In this document: piece after piece, positions 1-12,303 of the stretch
How positions within the stretch are numbered: the stretch's first letter is position 1
Layout: each line of letters begins with the position of its first letter
Source: Pachypanchax playfairii
Lineage: Eukaryota; Chordata; Actinopteri; Cyprinodontiformes; Aplocheilidae
Reading direction: 5' to 3'
Length of the DNA stretch: 64,000 nucleotides
Assembly (NCBI GenBank): GCA_006937955.1
Contig: SSNP01000040.1
Span: 1,071,622 to 1,135,621, forward strand
The notes under the pieces: generated by a model
The model's input: only the letters and a program-made list of their open reading frames with translations
Told to the model about the DNA's origin: nothing
Database searches by the model: none
Program-made: the position numbers and the translations under genes

Positions 1-1088
1 CCTGGTCACAACAGCAGCGCACGTCACAAACTCTGAGTGTCAGGTCACAGGGACAAACGCCCAAAGGTTGGTACACCTGGTTTGGAATAATTGTTTTGCT
101 GTCTGAAATGAACACATTATTTATATATTAAAATAAATCAAAGGCCACTCTCAAAGTGCTAACATCCCCTTATGATTAGACAAACATGATGCGATTTACC
201 AGATCCGGCATTAGCAGGAAATAGTTGAGCATATATGGAGGCTTGGACCAGAAGAGATGCCTGCAATGTGCTGCCGACACAAGCCGTCATCTGAAGGGTT
301 TCCAAAACACACAGCGGCTTTGGACAGCAGTCACCGTTTGTATCGTTGTTGCCACACAGTCGCAGACTTTGGTTGTATCTAAGATTAACTCTTAGGGCAG
401 CCTGAAGAACACAATAAAACAAACACCCTTATTTTAGTTTCTACCATCTGTTGTATTCACTGATGAACTTTTATTGGTCTGAACTGCCATGATATAAGCT
501 TCATACCTTTCCTATCTGTTCTGTTGTGATCACCCACTGTGTTGAATTGTCTACACATGATGGAGAACCAATGCTTCCTGTGGAAGACAGCAAATCTTTA
601 TCCACCAGTCCTACATCTATTCAAAATCATAGTAAAGATTTAAATCGACCCAGTCCTTCTGATTCAGAGCAGAAGCTGTTGGTTTGGAGGGTGCAGTAAG
701 GTGTATGTGTTTTTCTCTTTCTACCTGTTGTGTTGGATGGAGAGACCGTCCTGAGATTCAGTGAAACACCTGAGGTGTTTCCCAGGAGATAGACGGTGAC
801 CACTGGTCCAGACGCGGTGATGAAAGACGGCTTGAAAACTAAAAAACAGTACAATTTATTTTAAAGGCTACAAACAAGAACCACTACATACATGAAGCGG
901 GGAAAATAAAACTTAAGAAAACAACAAGGTGTAGCGTCTAATCAAGACATAAAATCAGCTATTTTGAATTTACAAACAAGAGTCTTACCAACAATGTTTT
1001 GAGAGTTGGCCCAGTAAAAAAACAGCAGTACAGATATAACTTTCCGTGAATTGAACGCAGACAAAATAATAGCAACCAGATTAGCCAT
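1..1088 (-). CDS. tctn2: Tectonic-2, 5' part (first five coding exons; gene continues off the left edge)
   Basis: Exons read on the minus strand: 989-1088 (ATG at 1088), 725-838, 507-577, 200-401 and 1-76 (cut by the window edge). All have GT-AG borders and the phases join without a break. The first exon codes a short N-terminus with a hydrophobic stretch that looks like a signal peptide. The second gives a segment with FKPSF...SGPVV...LLGNTSGVSL, which aligns with the start of mature vertebrate tectonic-2. The fourth contains CVLETLQ...LLVQASIYA, and the fifth has VYQPLG followed by the cysteine cluster CPCDL..CDVRCCCDQ that is diagnostic of tectonics. Tectonic-2 is a secreted or membrane-anchored member of the MKS/B9 complex at the ciliary transition zone and is needed for ciliogenesis and Hedgehog signalling. 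It lies head to head with thada. TCTN2 rather than TCTN1/3 is chosen from the N-terminal and VYQPLG similarity. The C-terminal half cannot be judged here. Confidence 0.88.
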
Positions 1089-1545
1089 TTGGTGACTACA
1101 GCGTCGACATATTTATAAACTATTTGCGATATCTTAGCAACGCAGATCTTAACCAATCACAGAAAAGAACAAGTCTTCTTCTGATAAAGTAGAAAATAAA
1201 ATGTTTTTACATTAAAACAGCGCCCTCGTCTGGTCAATAAGATATTGATACCAACATTTAAGTGGAATAAGATTACGATAAGGACTAAAATTGTCTCTAA
1301 ATAGAGTTGCTTTTTAAATTGTTAAAGCTGCATATTTACTGAAATATTATCCAAATGAGGACAATATTTTTGAGGTTTTGTCGACTAAGATCATATCCGC
1401 TTTAACCTCTAGCGGACAGCATCTCGCTGTCAACATCTGCACGTAAACTCTCGTAGAAGAAGAGTGTTGTCACGTGACCAGTTAACCAACGTGCTTTCAG
1501 TAATGTGTCAACAGTAAATGTCTGTACGGAGGAAATAACATAACA
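1089..1545. promoter_or_regulatory. Shared tctn2/thada head-to-head promoter region
   Basis: Only 457 bases separate the two divergent start codons, so both promoters and 5' UTRs must lie here. Two motifs stand out. At 1128-1141 there is an imperfect RFX X-box (GATATC-TT-AGCAAC), 40 bases upstream of the TCTN2 ATG. At 1469-1478 there is the palindromic E-box GTCACGTGAC, about 70 bases upstream of the THADA ATG. No clear TATA box was seen. The motif assignments are inference from consensus matching by eye. Confidence 0.6.
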
Positions 1546-4500
1546 ATGTCGTTTGAAAACCTGTTGACGAGTCTAGAAAACAGTTTGGTCATTAAAGATG
1601 CAGCTCCTGAAACCGGAAGCCAAATACTCAAGTTGTTTTGTTACAAACTGTCTGAATCTTCCAGGTCGGTCCTAAACTTTACTTATTTAAATAATTGTTT
1701 GTTAAACGTGACTTAAAGGTAGGTAAATTTGTTTTTTTCCTGCACATACAGGAGTAACGTGAAAAGATGTAAGGAACGTTTTTTAGAAGAGGCTGTCCAG
1801 CTGCTGAGTCAAACATCTGTATCTCAGCTTCGAGCTCTGAAGGAGGAAGATCTTCTGCTCCTTATCAGACTCCTCATATACCTGCAGCTGGAGATGGTCA
1901 ACATCTCCACAGCCTGTCGAAAGGTGGACCAGGTCAGCATCAAAGAAGAAGACAAAATAGAATATTGTATAAAAAAATCAATCTGAACTATCTGCTTGAC
2001 AGATGCTGCAGCATTTGGCAAAAGTCGATCATCAGCTGGTTTTTCGAGAAACCTTCCAAAGTTTTAACTCCATAGTCCAGTGTGATCAGGTACAGAGGTC
2101 CTACTCTTGTTGTTGGACTCGTGTTTACATTGAAACTAAGTTTGATCTTGGGTGTTTTTCAGGTTCTCTCTTTGGAGAATTTACAGAAAGGTTGGTAACG
2201 ACTAAAAATAACATGTTTTACTATCACGTTATGTAAAATGTAACACATTCTGACTTAAATCCGCTGTTTCCCCAATAATTTTAGCTTGTATGTTCCTGGA
2301 AGATAGCACTGTTGGTCGTGAGGTGTGGCGTGAATCATGCGTGTCCATGCTGACCAAAGTGTCGGAGTTATTTCCTGTTATAATGAAAGACGAGGCCCTG
2401 AGAGATGGACAGCTCTGTTATATTACTGTGAAGGTACAAGGAAAACATGTGTAATCAAAAGGAATTCAGAATAAACATTTGCATAAATGTCATTATGAAC
2501 TTGAGAACTGTGTCTGCTGCAGGTGTGTTTACAGATATTTCAGCTGTTGTCCAGCGAAGTCGCCCCTCTTGTTTGGGAACAGGACCACAGAGAACGAGCA
2601 GTGCAGAAGATCCTGGAGGCTCTAATGGACAGTTTACTTGGAAAGGTTTCTTATTTCACTACAGCTTTGAGTTAGTCTCTTAGAAGATACGTTTGTGTCG
2701 TTACAGCTGTTTTTGTGTACTTGTTTACAGTGTTCCAACAGGGACACTCGTCTTTTAGCAGGAACCGCTGTGGCGATGCTGATCAACACGGCATCAGAGA
2801 GCAGAGCTGGAGGAGAAGCTGCCTGGAGTCTGCTGCAGGTCTCTCACCAAAGTAGGTAGCTGCAGTCACATTAAAGTGACTGAGTGAATCATTATCCTCT
2901 TCAGTACCATGATCTGGGACTGTCTAATAACATCAAGGACTGGGCAGCTAGTTTCCCCAGATTTATTTATGAATTCTACCTGAAACTAGAAGCCGAACAG
3001 TAAGAAAACATTTTGTCAGTGAACTTTGTCAGATGTGTGTCTGAAAAAAACTTGAAAATATCAAACTTAATAGTTTAAGTGAGAAAAAAAAAACATGTTT
3101 TATAAGTTTCTCCTGAGAGCGACTCGTTCTTTCTGATAAACACTCTGCACGTCCAGGTGCTTGATTTGATTCACCTGGGAAGATGGAAGTGATTGTAAAA
3201 CCTGAATTCAGTGGTTTTTAGGGTCGTTGTGTTTCTTTACAGAACCCTGGCAGCTGACGGTTGGTGTTCTGCAGGTCCAGTGTGACCCTGCTGCTCAGGA
3301 TGGGGTGGATAGACTGGCTGTGTGCCGGGGCCTCTTGACCTGCTGCCGACCTCCCATCCTCCTCAGCTCACAACACAATGCATCAGAGGTCAGTTAACTG
3401 AAACTCAGTCTGAAACATCTGTTTCTGTATCAGATCCATCACGTGTTTCTGTTTCAGACATGTTTGCTGCGGGAAGGTTTGTTTCCGGTTGTTTGCGCTC
3501 TGTGTGAGCAGAAGCTGGACTGTCACTACTTTGCTTTTGAAAGTGAGTGATGGATGTTCGAACTGTTTGTTGATGTGATTCTGTGATTATTTCATCTTTT
3601 TATTTATGACATGCTGTTATAGTTTTAACACTGTGGCTGAGGAGAGTGAAGGAATGTGTGGAGGACCTGTGGAGGCTGACAGGAGGTCGTCTGCTACCTG
3701 ATGACGGCGTCCTGCTGCAGCAGCTCGCTCACGTAATCTGGACCAATGCAGAAAACCCAGTGAGTCACTGGACGTCTAGATACAGTAAAATATTCAACAG
3801 ACATTTGGTCACTTTGTGAATTTGTGAAATGTTGTCACATGGTCATTCTCATAATAAATCTGTTCCCGCTCTAAATCAGCTGACAGTTTCCCTGACGACA
3901 CACTGATCAGTTAAAATGTGACATTTATTCTCGTCAGTCTTGTGGTTGTTAACTGAACTGGTTTTTTACTTGTTTTTCTCTCTTTGTCTTGGCAGGTTGA
4001 CGGAGTTCCTGAGTTTGTTAACAGTTCCTTCATTCAGCTGCTGAACCTCTATAATCTGGACTGTGAGCAGTTCTCTGATGCTAAAAAGACGTTTTATTTT
4101 AACCTCCTCCAGAGAATACTGAAACTACCCTGGGAGGCCAAAGCTAAATATCACCGCCTCTGTGCTCTGCTGCCGTATCTTGGAACTGATGCGGTGAGAA
4201 TTTAGGAGTTAATACATCCCTAATAAGGATGTAAATATTTGTCCCAATAACTTTGATGCTTATTTTTGTTTGTATCAGGTGCTGGATCAATACCCTGAGC
4301 TCTCTGATCACCTTTTGAAGTGTTTATCAACTAATCACTTCTCACCATGTGGGTCAGAGCTGTACAGGTGTCTGATCCAGCAGCAGAGGAGAGAGTCCGC
4401 CTCCCTAACTGATCTGGATCAGACCAGGATCTGGGCGAAGCATTGGCAGCCTTTCCTACTTGAAGCTCTGACATCTGATGTGACGCTTCTAAAGAACAGC

Positions 4501-7500
4501 AGCTCCTCACACCTACTACCCTCCACCTTTCAGCTTTTCCCTTCAGCTGTGGACCCTCTGCTGGCGTCTCTGGACCCTCACACGCCCGGCCACCTCCACG
4601 CCTGGGCCTGCATCTTGAGCTCGTACCGAGCCGTAACCGGACACTCTCTGTGGTCTCTTCAGGGTGGCTCAACCGTGGAGATGCTTCAGCTCGCTCTGAG
4701 GTCTGCAGACGACAAGATCCGCCTGGCGGCCCTCAACCTGCTCTGCTGCAGCCCAAAGACCAAAGACTCCCCGAACCGAGAGGAAATGAGGACACTGAGG
4801 GAATTTATTCCTCAGAATCTAAACTGTGAGTCCTCGTCGTTTCGCCAACATTTTCAGGCTGCAGTGAGAAAGTTTCTGGTTCGGATTAGAGACGGCTGCT
4901 TGGCACAAATCAGAGGAACAAAAAGCAGGAAGAAAGATGACACCTACGAAAAGAAGCCGAATGTTCTACAGCAAATGGGTGAGGAAATTTTAATATGTGA
5001 GGCTATGAGGGTATTAGTCTAATAATAAAACCTATTAGTGTAGGATGTGTCTTAATTTGGACACAGTGTGTTACAAAAACAAACCTCTTAGGATTCTAAT
5101 TAGAAAGAAGTCTGACTAAAATAAAGAAATACCAGTAAACAGGTTAATTCAGTTTCTCTCCCTTTTCTGGTCAAATAGAGTTTGTGGAGTGGTTAAGTCA
5201 GTTTCCATATGTTTATCTGGCACCGGGACACAGTTACCAGAGGAAGAAGACTGCTCTGCTGCTGCTGTCTGCAGTGCTGGAGACGTGCACAGACACCTGG
5301 AGTCCTGACAAAAAGAAAGGACAACCTCCAGGTATGACAGAGACCTCCAGTAACACTCACAAACACAAAGGTTCTAGAGACATTTCTAATAATAATAACT
5401 ATTATTATTATTATTATTATCACTTGCATTTTTTGTGCATATTCACTAAACTCAAGTAAAACCAGCTAATACTGAGGTATGTGGTGAGACATACTAAAAA
5501 CCTTTTATTTTTTCAACATATTTTTACAGTAAATGTTGGCGCTCTTATTAATTGTGCGAGACAGAGAGGATTGTGGGATTTCTTCAGCAGGACAAAACAG
5601 CTGGTTCTTATCAGCTGTCTGGAAGATTCTACGAATGAGGTGAATCATCTCATTTAACCTCATAATTCATCTTTTTCTTTTAAATGTTTGACGTTTTCGA
5701 CAAGGTATTTGTTGTTCTTCAGATTCGGGAGCTCTCCTCTGGGCTGCTGCTGAGATTCTTTCCACCCAGTTTCCCTGAAGATGTAGCTGAGGTGCTGAAG
5801 ATGAGGACCAAGCAGCTTCTGTGCAGTCCTCGGGTTCAGGAGGCTCAGATGGGAGCGCTCATGATGAAGGTCCTCGTCCAGAAGTAAGCCCCGCCTCCGC
5901 TGTCAGTCTTCCTTCAGAGTAAGACTTGTTTTAGATGGTAAACAGGTTATTTCTGTAGATCAGAACATAAATGCGAGGACTGCAGACTGAAATTTACTGT
6001 CAACACTGGGATAAAATCCTTGTGCGTGGTTCGAGTCCTGGTGAAGGAACTAGAGGAACATTATCAGACAGCTAAAGCTGACATGATGCTCGCTGCACGA
6101 ACAAAACCGATACACGGTGAGAGTTTAAATTCACACGCTAGTCATAAGAAAACATTTTCCTTTCTTCACATCTTCTGATGTTGTATATTTCAGGTGTTCT
6201 TTGTGCCCTTCAGAGGTGTTTGTTGGAGACACCTAACAGTGTCTGTGACACTCTGGACCATGATGTGATCAGTAGGATTCTGAGCCTCCTGGAGAACATC
6301 TCTCTGCTGCTGATCACGGTTCTGTTTGGAGAACAGGATGCTTGTGACTCTGAAAAGTGTAATTTGCATTCTGCACAGACTTATTTCATTTTTTAAACAC
6401 TTTTATCATCACAGATGAATTTGTTTATTTCTCTTTAGATGCTCCACCTTCTTTTTGTGACATGGGAAACGCTATCAGCTCTCTGGTATCCCAGCAGTCT
6501 GAAGGTGGACGAGCGGATGAAAACGTGTGTGTGCTGCTGTCTGAGGAACACAGTCTGGTTCTCACCTGCTGCTGGGTCTCACTCAAGGTACAACAACATC
6601 ATCTGTATACCTACAAATACATAATATATACTATATACTGGATAACAGGGTATTTAAGAGTGATGCTCAAACTCCGGCTTTATTTCTCTGTTAATATTTT
6701 CTCATTAGGAAATAGGAAGTTTTTTAGGTTCTTTAGTGGAGAAAATTCTGACAGAGTCCAAACAGCATGACGCGTGTCTTCTAACGAAACTGGACTTAAT
6801 GAGAGCCTCAAAAGTGTTCAAGGATATTCTTCTCAAATGTCGCCACTGGGTGAGAATCTAAAATCTATTTAGAAGCATCAAACTGATGTGAATCCTTTTA
6901 AATAAGGTGTTTCTACTCACCAGGGGGCAGTAGAGGGCTGCTGCGCAGGCTTCACAAAGTTCTGCGCCTCACTGCTGTGCAGCAGTGATCCACAGTTTAA
7001 AGATATTCCTGCCCAGATGCTGAAAGATGTGAGTGATGCTTGCACCTAGTTTTGGTCATTAAGAATACAGTTCTGGACTGCTGGTTATAGATTTATCCTT
7101 TGTTTTTTGTTGAAGGGGTTGCAGGTTGTACGGTGTCCTCGTTCTGCGTCTGTGACCCGGCGGGCTGCAGGACTTCCGATGCTGATCCTGTGTGTTTTGT
7201 CAGCAGAGGAAGCCAGTAATGCCAGACCACTGTTAGCCTCCAGCATGGAAACTTTAATCGACACGGCTAAAACGCCGCTGGATGAAAACTGGGACCAAAA
7301 GCTGGACCTGCCACAGGTGTGCTGACACTTGGATTGTTGTTGTTTGTAGACAGAAAGTCACATGCAATCATGCATATGTCCTGTTGCAGGTGTGTGCGGT
7401 TCACACTCTGCAGGCGCTGGTGCGCGGGGCTGCTTTGGGAACAGCCGTCCTTCAGTTTGCACCTGCTGTCGTCATCTTGTCTCTGACTCTGCTCAGTTCT

Positions 7501-10500
7501 CCCTGCTGGGCCATGAGGAATGCTGCTCTGCAGCTTTACAGTAAGAAACAAACACAGTTATAGCTTCACCTTCAGTCCTTGATTGCAGTGTGAAGCATTT
7601 CAGTGTTTATTCAGTTAGATTGATTAGTCGTGGTTAGATTGGTTAGTCGTGGTTAGATTGTCATTTAAATTTAGGATAAATAAAAGTTTTATCTTTTTCC
7701 GTTTACCAGTTATTTGCTGTGGATGAGTCCAGAAGGAAAGTTGTTTTGGGAGTAACTGCTTTGAAAAATACAGAATATTTGTAGTTTTTGAGAAATTACA
7801 GAAACTTGTGACACTGCAGTAATTAAAATGTGTTTCTAGGTTCTCTGTGCTCCCGAATACTCGGCCAGCGGTGCAGTAGTGATGAAGGTGGACAGCACAG
7901 CATGTCCACTGCTGCCTTCTTCTTCCATTATCCTGCCATCCAGCCCTTCCTCCTGGGCGAGCTGAGGGGGGCAGCACGAAACCTCCAGGGTCCGACCGCC
8001 GGGGCCAAGCTGCACCTCCAGCCCTCGCTTTACCCGATCCTGACCCTGCTGGCCCAGCTCCTGCCTGGCGTGCAAGACTCATCAGAGTAGTTACTCCCTA
8101 CATCTATCTATAAACATTAGATTGGGATTATACTTTGATTTGGATGTAATTATAAGTTTGCAAAGTTACAAACTCCACATCAAATAAATGTAACATCTGG
8201 TTGGGAGTTCATAGATGCTGATGCTGGCAGGTGGATTCATTTTTTTTCGAATTATTACAATAAAAAGTGTTTGTCTTCAATTTTTTTTAATTTCAGAACT
8301 TTGTTGGACTTCCTGCCTCCGTTACTCCAGCTGTCTGCCAGTCCTATTTACAGTGTGAGAGTGATGGCCTCTAAAGCTCTGGTTGCCATGACTCCCCACT
8401 CACTGTACACAGAGATACTCACCAACCTGACTGCTCAGCTGCCCTCCTGTCCACAAGAGGTCCTCAGTCACAACCAGCTCCACGGAAAGCTGCTGCAGAT
8501 CAGAGCTCTTTGTCAACACAGGTGAGACCTTCAAAATAAAATGTATTTAGAATCATTTTTACTTCAAGGCTCTGCTGTGTTTTTATTGGCAGCAGACTCT
8601 TAGGGGACGTGCAGAAGGTGCTGAGCAGTGTGCAGGCCTCAAGCTGGTTGGTGACGGGAGCTCAACGCTGTCCCTTAGTGGGAGGAGTTTACCTCCAGGT
8701 GGTCGACTCGCTCAGACAAAGTTCCTGTGAAGCTTTTCTGTCACAGCTGAGTGACACAATTATCCAAGAGCTCAAAATGCCACAGCTGAGCCTTCAGGTG
8801 TGTAACAGCTCCATCCATCCATCCATCCATCCATCCATCCATCCATCCATCCAGTTAACCTTACAAACATGTAAACAGACACCAGTAAACAGCTGCTGTG
8901 TGTTTTCAGTGTGTTACCAATAGTTTCAAAAGTCGAACATGAGCTGTGAGCTGATAAACCTTTGTAGTGGTTCATGTTGGATGTATCATTATAACACTGT
9001 ATGATTTTACTCTCCCAGAAAAGGAACTGTTTCTTATTATTTTATCTTTTCTCTGTAATTTATAGATGATAAAACAACGTGGCTGAAGTCAGTGTTCCTC
9101 TTTGAGATAACAAGCAGCAACTTTTGAACTATATAGATTTTTTTATTCAATGTTACTTCTGCAGTCAGCAGATTTATGAGATCTCTGATAAATGTACCCA
9201 AACATGCATTTTAGTGATGAACATTTTGTTCTGGTGCACAGCAGCTGCTCATTACAGGAATGTGTAAACAACAAAGGCCGAGAGCTTCAGTATCTTCTGT
9301 GTCTCCACAGCCTCACTGTGTCAGTCACATCAAAACATCACTGATATTAAGAGGAAAGACAAAACTTTAGAAAAAAGTATTAAATCATAACATCTTGACT
9401 TTTTGAAGGTTTGAATATATAAGAATCCTTTTGTAATATCTACAGGTTGGTTTGTTCTCCTTCTATCAAGAAGCCATCCACTTCCTATCAGCTGATCTAA
9501 AGTATGCTTGTAAAATCTGGGAGAACTTCTCAGCATTCAGCCTCGACTTGAAGCTCTCATTGGTTTCTTCCTTGCTGGAGGGGCGGGGTTTGCAGCAGAT
9601 GGGCTTGAAAGAAGTCATACGAAACGTGCTGCAGGTAAAACATGATGTACTTTCATTATTACAGTAAAAGACGGGAAAAAAACAAGCTTTTCATGAACCA
9701 GTCTGGCAACTTGACGAGTAAATAAACATCTTGCATAACAAAGCTGGATCAGTTTTGATGGAAAGATGAATTCAAATGGAACATTAACTAGTTTTTTTTT
9801 CTAAGGGTGTGTTTGGGAGCTTTTATATTCTCTAAGCAAAGAAACAAAGTTCATGTAGGTTGTATAGAAACAGTCTTTATACTAAATCTATAACAGACCT
9901 TTAGAGAGGCCCTTCCATTAAAAAAGGTTTTTCTGAGGTTTCTGTTGAATATTTTAGCTCCACAGGTGTTCTTACCTTCATAGTGGGTGTGAAAACAGGT
10001 CAACAACTTCTCTTTTAGTTTTAATCTCTCAAACTACGCAGGTGGTGATAAAACCGGAGTTCTCCCGAGTCCAAACGGCCTGTATCTGTTTCATCACAAC
10101 TCCTTTGTTCATTAGTATTCTTCAGCTCCTGCAGTTGAAACCACGCCTAGCATGTTGCTGGCTAAAAGCTGTAGCATAAGACGTAGCAAACAGGAAGAGA
10201 GAACATCTACTGTTGCCATGCGCAGCGGGGCAGGAAACAGTATACCTTGCTCTCATAGGCTAGTTTGTTAGCCAATCAGAGTCCAGCAAATTTGAATAAT
10301 GAATATGAACGAGCTGCTGTGGAAACCTGACACGGAAGGAGCCGAAACCACCCGAATTTTAATGCAGACAGATTGAAAGGTCTGTTAATCAGTGTTTCCT
10401 GACGTTTTTTAAATATAAAATGTTTCATATTACTGGTTAATACTTAAGAAATAACCACAAAGTCCTGAAATTTGTATGAAATGGCCTCTTTAAATCTTTA

Positions 10501-12093
10501 TAAGATATGATGCTGGTATCTGTTTTATTTAACAGCAACTGTCGGACTTCTGTAAACCTGCAGTACTCACAGGTGAAGAAGACTGACTGGTTAAATGTTT
10601 TCTGTCTGTAGTCGAACTTGAGGGATGCTTTGTTAAACGACAGTGTGGAGTATCGCACTACCTTCCTCACAGCCCTGGTTGTCCTGATGACTGCTGGCGA
10701 CTCAGCTTTACCTCAGCAGCTTCCACAGTCAGAGCCGTTTCTGCCCGACTGTGTGGATTTGTTGCTCAGGGATTTAGAGGAGCGGAACGGTGGGCCCAAC
10801 TTTCTGTCCCAGGCTCTGAACGCAGCCAGTCTGCTGCTTTCCCTTTGGCCAAACTCCAGGTTTTTAAGCCTTTCTGCATCTTTTTAAACCTGTTTTTAAT
10901 CTGGAAAACTGCGTCTTTCAGCTTTGATTTTCTTTTTATGTTTTGCTACTCAGTTCAAAGATGTCTAAGCTCCAGTGTTGGTGTAATATACTGGAATCCC
11001 AACGAGCTCCAGACGCCCCTGAAGTGCTCAGGATGGCGTGCAGTCAAGCTCTTTGTGTGGCTGGAGCTCCACTTCTCAGCAGCATGAGGGAACACAAAGC
11101 TCTCTCGGTCATCACAGTGAGGTATAAAATCATCTAATCATGTTTTTGATCTTATTTTTTAATGATTAAAGATCATTTGTTTGTTTTTTTGGTTTAGGTT
11201 GATCGACACAGGCCTTTACCTGCTGCAGGACCAAAGCCTGCAGGTGAGGCTGAAAGCAGCCTGTTTTACCTCTCTGCTCCATCGTGCGATGAGGGAAGAG
11301 AATCAGAGGAGTTTCTGCCTCATTCAGGTCAACCAAGCCCTGCCGCTCCTCCTGGACCTCCTGCTGGAGGTGTGCTGGGAAACTCCAGGCACACTGGAGG
11401 TGCTGCTGTCTCATCTGCCTCAGTCTGAAGTCAGATCTGTGCTGAGAGAAGCTTCAGCAGGAGGGTGTGTTTCCTCACTGAATCTGTTCATTCATACAAA
11501 CCGATCTGTCTCATCTGCTCAGCTGTCGTTATCACTTTTACTTTCAGGTGCTCCAGCCTGTACGAGCAGGATGAGAACAATGTGTTTGCAGAGCCCTCTG
11601 TTATGTCTGCACATGTGCTGCCTTACCTCCTGCAAATGGTGGAGAAATCCTCCCAATCCTCCGCGCTGGCTCAGAGTCTGAGGTCATGGGTAGATGAGAA
11701 CGCTGCACATGTGCTGGAAAACCTCTCAGTCTGTGAAAAGCTCCAGCTAGGTACAACCATATCTAATTCATTCTCATTCTAACAATCCGTTTGTAACAGA
11801 TTCTCAGTCTGTGTTTGTGTTTTCTAGCTGAGACATTGACTCCATCTTGGCTGGCTCTCCTCACGGACCCCCGTTTCCACATCCCCCTGTGTGGCCTGCT
11901 CTCCAAAACTGTCTTTCTTCTGCATGTCCTGCAGATGCCCACATGTACACATCACCTCTGTGACCCTTCATCTATTCACAGGCGTTTACAGAACGTTTGT
12001 GCTTTGATTAGTCAGAACGGTATCCACTTGCCTTCTGCTTTAACAGCTGCTGTAGCTGGAGCGCTGTCACCGGTTTCACACTCTGAACTCTGA
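1546..12093 (+). CDS. thada: THADA (DUF2428 armadillo-like protein; tRNA 2'-O-methyltransferase regulator)
   Basis: I read 32 exons: 1546-1664, 1752-1932, 2003-2089, 2163-2190, 2285-2433, 2523-2645, 2731-2838, 2905-2999, 3275-3388, 3458-3542, 3623-3759, 3996-4193, 4279-4978, 5179-5331, 5530-5639, 5723-5883, 5959-6116, 6194-6358, 6439-6587, 6709-6849, 6924-7028, 7125-7316, 7390-7540, 7840-8086, 8297-8521, 8593-8797, 9446-9634, 10612-10859, 10954-11121, 11198-11464, 11548-11750, 11828-12093 (TGA). This gives about 1,875 codons (human THADA is about 1,950). Phases agree at every junction except exon 8/9. Exons 22-24, roughly residues 1,090-1,285, carry the DUF2428 core: TRRAAGLP, the PQVCAVHTLQALV helix, SSPCWAMRNAA and PAIQPFLLGEL. 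Exon 31 has the conserved CSSLYEQDE. The rest is leucine-rich helical-repeat sequence. By analogy with yeast Trm732 it acts as partner of the tRNA position-32 2'-O-methyltransferase; fly THADA is linked to SERCA and energy metabolism. Identification is firm from DUF2428, overall size and repeat character. Confidence 0.92.
8811..8853 (+). repeat. (ATCC)n microsatellite
   Basis: About ten perfect copies of the tetranucleotide CCAT/ATCC lie just 3' of the exon ending at 8797, in a thada intron. The open frame across it is only a simple-repeat artefact. Confidence 0.95.
9635..10611. other. Long thada intron with a possible degenerate MITE
   Basis: This is the longest intron of thada. Sequence near 9908-9925 (AGAGAGGCCC and neighbouring bases) is roughly mirrored as inverted sequence near 10478-10495 (GGCCTCTTTAAA), with a GC-richer body from about 10040 to 10400 between them. 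That would fit an old non-autonomous DNA element. The inverted match is short and imperfect, so the call is weak. No coding signal was seen. Confidence 0.25.
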
Positions 12094-12297
12094 ACGATGC
12101 AGGATAGCATTACTTTTTATATTTTAAGAGTGATACACACATGTGATGCCTTGCTCTTCCTCTTAAATTAGGATATCTGATACTGCAGTAAACCAGCACT
12201 TGGAAGACTGATGTGGTTATGTAAGCTGTAAGTGGCTTCTGTGCAGAAAGGAGACCCTCTGAGTGCCAGAGCACTCTGAAGCTTCATTTCTTTTTAG

Positions 12298-12303
12298 AAT
12301 AAA
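12298..12303 (+). promoter_or_regulatory. Poly(A) signal AATAAA of thada
   Basis: A canonical AATAAA lies about 205 bases after the thada stop codon and is followed by T-rich sequence. It is the first consensus signal downstream on this strand. Confidence 0.6.
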
